This document shows, piece by piece, positions 48,567-57,498 of a DNA stretch of 64,000 nt. Within the stretch, counting starts at the first letter, position 1; every line of letters starts with the position of its first letter. Position numbers and translations under genes: made by a program. Location of the stretch: NCBI RefSeq assembly GCF_022832385.1, contig NZ_JALHLE010000023.1, forward strand, positions 1 to 64,000. Direction: 5' to 3'. Source of the stretch: Novosphingobium album (ex Hu et al. 2023) (GTDB lineage Bacteria; Pseudomonadota; Alphaproteobacteria; Sphingomonadales; Sphingomonadaceae). Under the pieces are notes generated by a model, which saw only the letters and a list, made by a program, of their open reading frames with translations, was not told the DNA's origin and made no database searches.

Positions 48567-49319
48567 TCAGGATTGGCCTTTGAGCAGTGAGGCAACGCCA
48601 CCGTCCAGTCCCAAAAGATACTCGACCAACTCACCTTGGCCGATGTTCCGACGGCGCGCTTCGGACAGAATGGCGACATATTCCGCCATTTGCCCTTCAC
48701 TGCAGTCGCCCCCGAAAACGAGCTGTGCGGCAAGCTTCTCGGGCGAATTCGCAACCCAAACCGCCAAATCGTAGGAGCGGCCAAGGACTTCATAAGTGGC
48801 CAGGCGGCTTCTTTCTTCCGCCTCACGAGCGCTTTCCGCTGACTTGCGGGCATCTGAAATCAGATCAGTGACAAATCCGTCGGACAGGGCAGTCTCAAAT
48901 GACGAACCATCGCCTTTGGCGCCGCCCCGCGCTTCTTTCTGCTTGCCACCACCCGTCGCTTCCTGGTCCACGGATCCATTGTCACGGTCGACCGTCGAGA
49001 CGTTTTCAGCTTCGCCAAGGATCGAGTATTCTTCTAGATTCAAGACTTCTTCTCCTCGCTCGCCATGCGCCCCAAACGTTGCCTCTTCCTCCGGCATCAA
49101 CAGGTAACTGGGCAAAGGCAGCCCATCATGTGCAGCACCCGTGCTGTGCGTCGCGTCTGCACCAAGATCGGCGGGAAGTGACGGCACATGCCCGCTGAAA
49201 CCACCTTCGGATGCATCCGGATTGCTGTCGACAGCTATCCAGATCAGCGGGTCCTCATCGCGATCGAGATCACGTGCCCCGATGTGATCGGGTTTCTTTC
49301 TGGTTGAAACTGGTCGCAT
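48567..49319 (-). CDS. Acidic hypothetical protein
   Basis: About 250 residues from ATG with GGGAAG 8 bases before. Rich in Asp, Glu, Gly and Ser, with a helical C-terminal domain (ARKSAESAREAEERSRLATY; then AQLVFGGDCSEGQMAEYVAIL). No signal peptide or known motif. The composition is unlike the neighbouring enzymes. I do not recognise a family; possibly accessory or phage-derived. Confidence 0.55.
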   Translation of the reverse strand: MRPVSTRKKPDHIGARDLDRDEDPLIWIAVDSNPDASEGGFSGHVPSLPADLGADATHSTGAAHDGLPLPSYLLMPEEEATFGAHGERGEEVLNLEEYSILGEAENVSTVDRDNGSVDQEATGGGKQKEARGGAKGDGSSFETALSDGFVTDLISDARKSAESAREAEERSRLATYEVLGRSYDLAVWVANSPEKLAAQLVFGGDCSEGQMAEYVAILSEARRRNIGQGELVEYLLGLDGGVASLLKGQS

Positions 49320-49849
49320 TCCGCAGAGCTTCCCGAATTCTGTCCTCGGCCCATCATACAGAGCAGGGACAATTTCCGCTAGATACACCCTTACTGTCGC
49401 AGCCACGCAAAGGCGCAGCAATCCACAAAAAGGCGTAGCAGCTCCTACCCATTTTGATCACTTTGCCACGTCTTAGTCGATTTCCCCAATCTCGTAGCAG
49501 TCGGATTTTGAGCAATCATGCATTATAAAAGCGAGACAGATTCATGCCCCTTTACCCGATTCGTACACTTTCATATCAAAGCACCTTGCCGGACTGGAAA
49601 AGCTTTGGGCCCTTGCCCATCTCGGCAACCACAAAACCGACAGCAGGCCGCGTGGAAACTACGTGCGCCACAACGAACCTGATTGGGCTTTATCCGACTT
49701 TTTGCGATGGTCCGTTCATATTCGTTGATCAATGACAGACTTAGGTCACGTTAGGAATTTTGTCAGACAGCCTGATTCCGATACTTTGAAATCGAGAAAC
49801 AACAGTGATCCTCTTGGCACACATCATCAGTCGAGAACAATCGACCGAT
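49320..49849. other. Gene-free, AT-richer stretch
   Basis: About 530 bp between the acidic protein (minus) and the PilZ gene (plus). Short open frames exist but lack ribosome sites or conserved features. Likely holds promoters of both genes. Confidence 0.4.
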
Positions 49850-50314
49850 ATGCGCCGGTCCCCCCGGCGCGAGAGCGGTGCCGTGCTGATGATCGGCAGA
49901 GGAACCGAGGGCGATGAAGCGAGAATCCTCGACCTTTCAAGGACAGGCCTGCGGCTGCAATCGCAGGCAAGCTGCCGGCCTGGGGATGCCTTTTGGATCA
50001 ACGCGCCCGACCACCCTTCAATAAAGGCCAAGGTCGTCTGGCGTGAAGGAGACGAATTCGGATGTGAATTCGAAACCCCGATCAGCCGCGCCGTCCTAAG
50101 TGCATTCATCCTTTGCTCGCCAATCGAAAAGGCCGGCATCGATCCATCTCCGCAATTCACCGAAGTTCGCGTGGGCAAAAGAGATGATGCAATATCCATA
50201 TCGGCCTGGGTCAAGGAATTCGAGAGAAGCGCCTCGGGCGGCACGCGTCAAATTGCCGGCTTCCGCGTTGACGACAACGACGAGATTATTGCGATTATAT
50301 ATTGTCCGCGTTGA
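49850..50314 (+). CDS. PilZ domain protein
   Basis: About 154 residues. The N-terminal RRSPRRESG fits the RxxxR part of a c-di-GMP-binding motif, and ILDLSRTGLRLQS matches the D/NxSxxG part. FGCEFETPIS follows. PilZ proteins often control exopolysaccharide synthesis, consistent with the location. An in-frame GTG at 49805 would add 15 residues. Possible c-di-GMP effector of this cluster. Confidence 0.82.
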   Translation: MRRSPRRESGAVLMIGRGTEGDEARILDLSRTGLRLQSQASCRPGDAFWINAPDHPSIKAKVVWREGDEFGCEFETPISRAVLSAFILCSPIEKAGIDPSPQFTEVRVGKRDDAISISAWVKEFERSASGGTRQIAGFRVDDNDEIIAIIYCPR

Positions 50315-50727
50315 CATTGCGACCAAGAGCGGCCGCCATGGCAGCTTCCGTCCGCCATCTGCGCTTCGGGTTTTGGCACCGGCAATGACCATCAGGTCAT
50401 CGACTGCATTGTAGCGGAAAACGCCACCTCCGATCAGGAAGAAGCCGTGAGGCAGGCCTCATTGTCGCAGCGGGCATGAACTATGCCCGTAAAACCGCAG
50501 CGCGAGCGCCCCAAAGTCTCCTGATGCCCCCCCCCCTACATTACCCCATCTATTCGCCCAATGGACTACACCTGATCGGTAGCACCGCTAATCTTGTTTG
50601 GCAGAGCCCGGAAACTGAGGGCTACAGAGATATGCAGGCCCGCATATTTGGTTAAGAATGACCAGACGGGCGACTGGGGTCAGCTTCGGATACTTTCATT
50701 TGAACTACTGCTGGAGCAAGTCCTGGT
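50315..50727. other. Gene-free stretch with a C10 tract
   Basis: About 410 bp with no recognised gene. A run of ten C lies at 50527-50536. Presumed promoter region for the next small gene. Confidence 0.4.
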
Positions 50728-51012
50728 ATGACAAGGTTGGATGACCTGACGAAAATCTACTGGCACGGCATTCAGGACGCGCTCACGGACAACAGCGCGG
50801 GCGTCGATTTCCGGCAATTCTCGGCCATCTCCCAACGGTTCCTTTCCGAATACAAGCAGCTTGAGACGGATGGGTTACCAGGCCAGACCATCGCGCTGGC
50901 CATGCTGGGTGCCACATTGAACCTGTGCAATATTTTTGGCGGGCACGAACAGTTGCCGATGGTGTTGCGCAACATCGCCGATCGCATCGACAACGAACGC
51001 AACATTCACTGA
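50728..51012 (+). CDS. Hypothetical protein
   Basis: 94 residues, predicted all-alpha: DDLTKIYWHGIQDALTDNS, FSAISQRFLSEYKQLE, LAMLGATLNLCNIFGG, VLRNIADRID. No family recognised. Cytosolic, possibly a small adaptor. Situated between PilZ and the first glycosyltransferase. Confidence 0.6.
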   Translation: MTRLDDLTKIYWHGIQDALTDNSAGVDFRQFSAISQRFLSEYKQLETDGLPGQTIALAMLGATLNLCNIFGGHEQLPMVLRNIADRIDNERNIH

Positions 51013-51170
51013 TTTGCCGGACGATTTGCCCCAATACCCCTTTTGAACTGCCCCTTAATGCTCCTTTCTAGAGTTACCGGCAGGCAGTATTTTTCCCTCG
51101 AAAACAGCAGTAATTCGCGCGGCAATTTCTGGCGCAGACAGGCGTCGGGAGCGACAGGACAAGGGTGCCC

Positions 51171-51359
51171 ATGCGCTTAGAAACCATGATCGCGACTACC
51201 GGAAGGGGCGGTATCCTGAATGAGGTCATCAGGCCGTTTGGCCGACAACGCCACTTGCCGGACCGCATCACCGTGGTTGGCAATGGCCCATTCAACGACC
51301 TGATTGGCATTGCTGCCCACTTCGTTCCAGCCCGCCTCCTTCCGGCGGAGACAGCATGA
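51171..51359 (+). CDS. Possible 62-residue protein or tail of a lost gene
   Basis: ATG at 51171 is preceded by AAGGG and the stop overlaps the glycosyltransferase ATG as ATGA, the arrangement of a coupled upstream gene. The product has DRITVVGNGPFNDLIGIAAH and no recognised domain. It could be real or the remaining 3' end of a truncated gene. Confidence 0.35.
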   Translation: MRLETMIATTGRGGILNEVIRPFGRQRHLPDRITVVGNGPFNDLIGIAAHFVPARLLPAETA

Positions 51360-52531
51360 AAACTCCCACAAGACCTGGCTCCGCGATACTGCTGAATGGG
51401 CGCTTTCTTGGCCGGGCGATGACCGGTGTGGACCGGACAGCGCTGAACATCGGGCGGGCACTTTCGGCTCTTGTACAGTCGATGCCGACCGGGATCTCGT
51501 CATTCGACGTGGCAGTACCCGCCGGGACGCCGTCTGACGCCGAAATCCGCGCAAAGTTGCAGCTGCCTGATTCCAGCCGCATCCTGCGATCAGTGCTGAA
51601 GGGTTACGCGTGGGAGCAACTGGTTCTGCCCATGCTCCAGCCGCAGTCGATCCTGCTCAACCTGTGCAACACCGGCCCGGCATTCAGGCGCCGGCAGTTG
51701 GTTCTGATCCACGACGCCCAGGTATTCGACACGCCCGAAAGCTATTCAGCGACCTTTCGCAGCGTCTATCACTGGCTCGTTCCGCAACTTGCAAAGCGTT
51801 CCATGCTCGTCGCGACAGTATCAAGCCACTCGCAGGAACGGCTCAAACTGAACGGCGTCGGGACGGACCGCCATTGGGAACTGCTGCCCAATGGCGCAGA
51901 CCATCTGCAGAGGCAGAAGAGCGAGCCCACGGTAGTCCCACAGATGCATCCTGGCGCGAACGGATATCTTCTCGCACTGGGCAGCACGGCACGCCACAAG
52001 AACATTGAAACGGTGATGCGATCACTCCCCGACAATGCCCCACCTCTTGTCGTGGCGGGCGGCGGCGCATCAGTTGCCAGGCTCGTGGAGGAATTCGGCA
52101 AAGGCAAGGCGGTGCATGTCGGGCGTGTGAGCGATGGCCAGATCAAGGCGTTGTACGAGAATGCACTCTGCTTCCTGTTTCCTTCTTTGACGGAAGGCTT
52201 CGGCCTGCCTCCCCTGGAGGCCATGTCCTGCGGATGTCCCGTCATCGTATCGCGCGGTGGCGCCATACCGGAGGTGTGCGGTGATGCCGCGATCTACTGC
52301 GACGCCCTCGACCAGACAGCATGGCGCAGCGCCATATCCGATATCATGGCCGATGTCGGTTTGCGTGAGAGACTGATCGAGAAAGGCAGGCAGCGCGCCG
52401 CACGATACAAATGGCACGACACTGCGAGAACCATCCTCGCCCTGATTTCCGAGTACCGCACAGAACAACCAGACGCCCGCTCCAGTCATGGTAACTGGCC
52501 TGAGCCCCAAGTTTCTCCTAGTTACGAGTAA
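51356..52531 (+). CDS. Glycosyltransferase family 4 (GT1-type)
   Basis: 391 residues, GT-B fold. Donor-side motifs LALGSTARHKNIETVMR and TEGFGLPPLEAMSCGCPVI (the EGFGLPxxE motif) place it among retaining nucleotide-sugar transferases. N-terminal LNGRFLGRAMTGVDRTALN matches GumH-like EPS enzymes. It is paralogous to the enzyme at 54357. Probably adds mannose or glucose to a lipid-linked oligosaccharide on the cytoplasmic side. Confidence 0.93.
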   Translation: MKTPTRPGSAILLNGRFLGRAMTGVDRTALNIGRALSALVQSMPTGISSFDVAVPAGTPSDAEIRAKLQLPDSSRILRSVLKGYAWEQLVLPMLQPQSILLNLCNTGPAFRRRQLVLIHDAQVFDTPESYSATFRSVYHWLVPQLAKRSMLVATVSSHSQERLKLNGVGTDRHWELLPNGADHLQRQKSEPTVVPQMHPGANGYLLALGSTARHKNIETVMRSLPDNAPPLVVAGGGASVARLVEEFGKGKAVHVGRVSDGQIKALYENALCFLFPSLTEGFGLPPLEAMSCGCPVIVSRGGAIPEVCGDAAIYCDALDQTAWRSAISDIMADVGLRERLIEKGRQRAARYKWHDTARTILALISEYRTEQPDARSSHGNWPEPQVSPSYE

Positions 52532-52773
52532 ACTTTGGCCGTTTTGGTGCCCATGCTGGGCCGTGATCAGAGAGTGTTGGTATCAGGACATCAATATAAA
52601 GACCAGTAAGCTTGTTTTGTTAGTGAAATTAAGAGATCTGAACAAAATTTTTTTATTACCAGAGGATATGGTAAAGGTTGAAATTTGTAGCCCTGTCTTC
52701 CGGGCTCATGAATTTTAAAAATTCCAATAAATTATTGAATTTTTCTCTAAAAAAAATCTTTGGGTGAAGTGGA
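52532..52773. other. AT-rich gene-free spacer
   Basis: About 240 bp, strikingly AT-rich (runs of T and A near 52648-52655 and 52744-52760). No gene seen. It forms the left part of an AT-rich island with the next gene. Confidence 0.5.
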
Positions 52774-53907
52774 ATGAACGAAAATGCAATTAATTCGAGA
52801 TTGCCGCGCGCATTTTCAATTTATCTCGACTTAATACGTTTTCTTTCTGCCCTGGCTGTTTTGGCCGACCATTTTTTATCATACCCATTTGGCCGTCCTT
52901 CGCCTCAGACAGACTTGGGCATATTCGATAGATTTACTGTATATGGCCAACCCGCTGTCATTACGTTTTTTGTGCTCTCGGGGTATGTAATAGGCTATGT
53001 TGTAGATAAAAAGGAGAGGAATGCTCTAATTTATACAGTCAGTCGCCTAACGCGCCTTTATTCCGTTGTTTTTGTTGCAATTATAATAACATTTATCCTT
53101 GATACAGTGGGGCGTGAGTATTTTTCTGATTTTTATTCCATTCAGAAGGTGCTGTGGCATGATCCGACCTTCAGTGGTTACGTGTCAAGCCTCCTCTTCG
53201 TTAACGAGTATCGTGCTTTTCCTTGGGCTGGTCTTGGGCCGGGTTCAAATGGCGTTTTTTGGTCCCTGAGCTTCGAGGCCACTTATTATCTTTGCGCGGG
53301 ATTGGTCCTTTTCGCGCCAAGGGTATATGCAGTGATTGCTGTTTTATTCATTGCCGTTTTGTCTGGCCCTACCATTACGGCACTAGCGCCGGTTTGGATC
53401 GCGGGATATTTTCTTTATTGCCAAAGAGAAAAGCTGCGCGTGCCGATACCGGTGACCGCCTTCTTGGTGTCTGCGGTTGCCATTGTCGTCATACCTCAAT
53501 TGGATAATTATTTGCCTAGCGCAGATTTCTTGCCGTGGGGAAGAGGAGCGTTTCCTCGTCCCATCGTGGAGGACTATTTGATAGCAGCGTTCTTCTCATT
53601 GCACTTAGTTTCCGCCTATCAGATATTCAAAAATTATCGCTATAATATTGGGAGGCTTGAGTCACTCATTCGGCATTTTAGTGCGCAAACATTTCCTCTA
53701 TATGCGATTCACTTCCCGGTTTTGTGCATTTTTTCTGCCATGAACCCATATCACCATTGGTCTTTATATGGGGTTTTGTTTACATTGGTTCCGCTGTTTG
53801 CGATCACGGAAATATCGACTAGAATTTCAAATTCATTACGAGATTTTGCGCGGTCATGGGCATTATTAAAATTCGATAAGGCGAGTTCTGTTATTAGGAC
53901 CTCATAG
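52774..53907 (+). CDS. Acyltransferase 3 family membrane protein
   Basis: 377 residues, about ten membrane helices. YLDLIRFLSALAVLADHF (conserved R and H) and VITFFVLSGYVIGY are acyltransferase-3 (OafA/ExoZ) signatures. Probably O-acetylates the exopolysaccharide. Codon usage is AT-rich, unlike its neighbours, so recent horizontal transfer is likely. Confidence 0.92.
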   Translation: MNENAINSRLPRAFSIYLDLIRFLSALAVLADHFLSYPFGRPSPQTDLGIFDRFTVYGQPAVITFFVLSGYVIGYVVDKKERNALIYTVSRLTRLYSVVFVAIIITFILDTVGREYFSDFYSIQKVLWHDPTFSGYVSSLLFVNEYRAFPWAGLGPGSNGVFWSLSFEATYYLCAGLVLFAPRVYAVIAVLFIAVLSGPTITALAPVWIAGYFLYCQREKLRVPIPVTAFLVSAVAIVVIPQLDNYLPSADFLPWGRGAFPRPIVEDYLIAAFFSLHLVSAYQIFKNYRYNIGRLESLIRHFSAQTFPLYAIHFPVLCIFSAMNPYHHWSLYGVLFTLVPLFAITEISTRISNSLRDFARSWALLKFDKASSVIRTS

Positions 53908-54356
53908 AATCCATCGTCACAGAAAATTTTCCAAAGCGTTAAAATTCTCTATTGCAGGCGATGCTTCTTTATCCATGTTTGGAGTGAAGGGTCTGGTGCG
54001 GTATCCTCGCGCGTTTGATCTCAATATTCCAAAACTCATGCCAAAACCTGTGGAATTTGACTCACGGAGGGTTCCCGGCCGGGACATGACGTGATTCACC
54101 ATAGCAAATGGTTGGAGTATTGCGATGGCAGCACCGGTCAGGCTTGGGGAGCCCCCCGCTTCGATTGTCCTCTACGACCCGACACTCGGGACAGCGCCCA
54201 CCGGTTCCATTATCGGCAAGAATGCCTTCGACCTTACACTGAGCGACCATCCCATGGTCATTGCAATAACTCCCGAACCGGGCTCCAACACAAGTACGCC
54301 GCATTGACACTACGCTTTCATCGCTTCACACGGCCCCGGGGGAACATGACCTGCCG
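53908..54356. other. Spacer with a possible glycoside-hydrolase C-terminal remnant
   Basis: About 450 bp. The frame at 54125-54307 reads VLYDPTLGTAP and FDLTLSDHPMVIAI, like the C-terminal beta-domain of glycoside hydrolases. No catalytic domain is present, so it is probably a fragment left by the insertion of the AT-rich segment. The rest is not coding as far as I can see. Confidence 0.35.
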
Positions 54357-55562
54357 ATGAAACCTGACACCATCATCAATGGCAAATTCCTGTCAGCGGC
54401 GATGACCGGCGTGCACCGGGTCGCCTTCGAAATCGCCAACGCGCTGGCAAGTCTTTCAGAACAGAATGCGCCGGAGCTACGCGGCCGGCGTTTCGAGGTG
54501 TGGCACTCGCATGACGGGCGAGACAAGGCCGAAGCCATACGCCTGCCGGTTCGGGAGGTAGGCCCGCTTAAGGGCATCCTCTGGGAGCAACTGACGCTGC
54601 CTGCCTGGCAGGGCCATTCCATGCTGCTGAACCTCTGCAATCTCGGTCCGCTTGCCTCCGGCAATGCGTTGACAATGATCCATGACGCGCAGGTTCTGCT
54701 TTCCCCGAAATCCTATGGCCTGGGCTTTCGACTTTGGTACATTACCCTTCAGCGCATCCTGGCACGGCGCAACCGTGCTCTTTTGACCGTTTCCCAATAT
54801 TCGCGCGAACAAATCGCCAAGGCAGGCCTTGCTCCGGCCGACCGCATCCATGTCATTCACAATGGTGTCGATCACGTGCTGCGCGTGCCGCCGGACGATG
54901 CTATTCTGGAGCGCTTCTCACTTGCCGGCACAAGCTATGCCCTCGGGCTCGCGACGGTGCAGGCACACAAGAATATCGGAGTTCTTCTCAAGGCTTTCGC
55001 AAAGCCGGAACTGGCTGGAATGAAACTTGTATTGTTCGGCTCGGCCAACCATGCGGCTTTTACCGCAGCAGGACATGAATTGCCGCGCAACGTCGTGTTT
55101 GCAGGGCATGTGACGGACGGTGAACTGCGCGCGCTCATGGAACATGCCTGCGCCCTGCTGTTCCCCTCCACGACTGAGGGATTCGGATTGCCGCCGCTTG
55201 AAGCGATGTTGCTGGGCACACCCGCGGTCTGTGCCCCTTGTGGCGCGCTGCCCGAGGTCTGCGGGGACGCCGCGCTCTATGCCGATCCGCACGATGCCGG
55301 AGCCTGGGCCGCTACTCTGGCCGGCCTGGCAAGCGATTCCGCGCGGCAAGCGGCTCTCAGCGTCCAAGGCCGTACCCATGCCTCTCATTTCACTTGGCGC
55401 AATGCCGCGCTGCGCCTTTTGGATATCCTTGACATTGTGGCCGTTCACCGGCGTGCCATTGCGGACCGATTTTCAGAAGGTCTCGCGCACAATGTCGCTG
55501 CCTGTTCCCCAGCGAACGATCACGTTTCGCTCCATCAAATGCTTTCGGGACGCCGCATATGA
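54357..55562 (+). CDS. Glycosyltransferase family 4 (second paralogue)
   Basis: 401 residues, GT-B. INGKFLSAAMTGVHRVAFE and LNLCNLGPLASGN resemble the protein at 51356, and TEGFGLPPLEAMLLGTPAV is the donor-binding motif. Overlaps the next gene by ATGA. Likely another step of the same repeat unit. The two paralogues flank the AT-rich acyltransferase gene. Confidence 0.93.
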   Translation: MKPDTIINGKFLSAAMTGVHRVAFEIANALASLSEQNAPELRGRRFEVWHSHDGRDKAEAIRLPVREVGPLKGILWEQLTLPAWQGHSMLLNLCNLGPLASGNALTMIHDAQVLLSPKSYGLGFRLWYITLQRILARRNRALLTVSQYSREQIAKAGLAPADRIHVIHNGVDHVLRVPPDDAILERFSLAGTSYALGLATVQAHKNIGVLLKAFAKPELAGMKLVLFGSANHAAFTAAGHELPRNVVFAGHVTDGELRALMEHACALLFPSTTEGFGLPPLEAMLLGTPAVCAPCGALPEVCGDAALYADPHDAGAWAATLAGLASDSARQAALSVQGRTHASHFTWRNAALRLLDILDIVAVHRRAIADRFSEGLAHNVAACSPANDHVSLHQMLSGRRI

Positions 55563-56446
55563 GTGATGGGCCCAGTGTTGCCGTGGTGATCGCCAGCCTT
55601 GGCAGGCCGGATCTGATAAAAGACATCATCGCGCGCATGGAGCTGCAGACTCGCAAGCCGGATATCCTTCTGTTTTCGACAGTGACGCCGCAGGACTTGC
55701 CCGAAGATTTCGTCGATTCCACCACCGTAAAAGCCATATTCGGCCCGAAAGGCCTGACGCGTCAACGCAATGCCGCGCTGGATTATCTGGGTGGTCGCTA
55801 CGACATCGTCCTCTTCTACGACGATGACTTCATCCCCTCTCGTTTCAGTATCCAGAATGTCGCGTTATTCTTTCATGGCCATCCCGAGGTGGCAGGCGCA
55901 ACCGGCCATGTTCTGGTGGATGGAATCAACACTTCCGGCATCGGCAAAGAGGAAGGGGAACGGATTGTCGCGCACTACGACCGCGACCAGGAATTCTCGG
56001 ACGTGGTCGAGGCAGAACTTGTCGGGCTCTACGGCTGCAACATGGCGTACCGGATGTCCGCGATTGGCAGCACGCGCTTCGACGAGCGTCTGCGTCTCTA
56101 TGCGTGGCAGGAAGACATTGATTTCGCCATGGCTCTGCAACCCCGCGGAAAAATTGTCAAAACACGCGCTTTCGCCGGTGTGCATCAGGGATTGAAGCAT
56201 GGGCGCACCCCTGGCCTGCGGCTGGGCTATTCGCAGGTAATCAATCCGCTTTACCTTGCGGCAAAAGGCACGATGCCGATCGGTTTCGCCCTGAAGCTGA
56301 TCACAAAAAACCTGCTAGCCAACCATCTGAAGATGCTCGCCCCGGAACCCTGGGTAGACCGCAAGGGCCGGGCCCGAGGAAACTGGGCCGGCCTGTGGGA
56401 TGTTTTCCGGGGACGCCTTACCCCGGAAAAGATCGAAGACCTTTGA
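55559..56446 (+). CDS. Glycosyltransferase family 2
   Basis: 295 residues, GT-A fold. VAVVIASLGRPDLIKDII at the N-terminus, the DxD-like motif LFYDDDFIPS, and YAWQEDIDFAMAL (catalytic ED region). Likely an inverting transferase of the polysaccharide cluster. Coupled to the upstream GT4 gene. Confidence 0.9.
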   Translation: MSDGPSVAVVIASLGRPDLIKDIIARMELQTRKPDILLFSTVTPQDLPEDFVDSTTVKAIFGPKGLTRQRNAALDYLGGRYDIVLFYDDDFIPSRFSIQNVALFFHGHPEVAGATGHVLVDGINTSGIGKEEGERIVAHYDRDQEFSDVVEAELVGLYGCNMAYRMSAIGSTRFDERLRLYAWQEDIDFAMALQPRGKIVKTRAFAGVHQGLKHGRTPGLRLGYSQVINPLYLAAKGTMPIGFALKLITKNLLANHLKMLAPEPWVDRKGRARGNWAGLWDVFRGRLTPEKIEDL

Positions 56447-57498
56447 AAAGGCTGCCCGGTTCCAATCCTACCTGAATACCTCGAAAAACCTCTGGCGTGT
56501 AGCGGCTTGAGCTGATTCATTGCCTCTGCGTTTCAGTGGTGGCGGTGGTAGACTTCGAGGTATTCCGTGGGGCGCCGATTGCGGCGCTACGCCGCCATCC
56601 TCGCAGCAAGCGTGGCCGCCCACCCTTTCGCCCCGGTGCGGATGTCCAGGGTCCTGGTGCTCGGGCTCGACGGCAAAATGCCCGTGCGAAGCAACGCAAT
56701 ACTCAGGAAGAGAAGGCAGCGATCAAGAAGGGCTTTCTGCTCCTTGTCGGCGCAAGCCCGTCACCGTCACTCCCAAATCGGCGGGTTCTTCGAGGTGTCC
56801 GACTGGGACCGGGGACAACGGGCGCGGCATTCACGCTCAATAGCAATAGTGATTTAAGCACCAGGATTTGACGGTAAAGGGGGCTTTTTTTGGAGGAGAT
56901 GTGTTCCACTACCCACTTTTATCGTTTAATCTAACTCGATTGAGCGCTGCCTGTCTATCCAGATGTGCAATTGCCTCCGGTTGCCGTTTCCTCGAATTTA
57001 TGGTCCGGGAAGCTTGCACTTCAGGTGTCACAATGGGATTTGCCGTGCAATTTCCGAACCAGGAATTCCGGTGTCGCCTGCAACCAGCCTTGATCGTCTT
57101 CCCGCCGCCGGACTTCGCGCAAGAGGTCCCGGTGCTGTCTCGAAAGGTCCCGTCGATTGCTCGCTCGTGCCCGAACATTTGGTTTCGCACCTGGATCTTT
57201 GGGTTGAAGCCTTCACCATGCCGGAACAACGTCCGGAACATGCGGTGGCCTGGGCATCGGACCTTGCGGACTCTCCCGGGCCAAAGATGTGGCGGCAACC
57301 GCATGCCCGGTTGCCTGAGGATATCGCCCCCCGGAGCCGCGATATCTGGTTATGGCTCGCAAGTCCGCGCAAGCGAGGCGAGGTCCGCGGGCGTAAACTG
57401 AGTTCTGGGTGGGATGTGGCGCTTGCGTTGCCGCATGGCGAGCGATCGGAAGCGTTGGTCGAACGTTTGAACGAACTCAGTTGGAACTGCGTTTCGAA
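56447..57498. other. Rearranged spacer with transposase relic and orphan frame
   Basis: About 1 kb without an intact gene. It begins with the IS5-like relic (56536-56700). A frame from about 57000 to 57505 has plausible text (PEHLVSHLDLWVEAFTMPEQ, RDIWLWLASPRKRG) that overlaps the flippase start by 7 bp; no family is recognised and it may be a truncated gene. Confidence 0.45.
56536..56700 (+). mobile_element. IS5-family transposase N-terminal relic
   Basis: The plus frame reads VVDFEVFRGAPIAALRRH and SKRGRPPF, the conserved N-terminal motif of IS5-type transposases. After a frame change MSRVLVLGLD follows, like MFKVLVL. The rest of the transposase is absent. Confidence 0.6.

Noticed and set aside
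50527-50536. Ten-C tract as a phase-variation switch
   Set aside because: It lies in a gene-free stretch and not within a gene or at a recognised promoter, so there is no support beyond the run itself.
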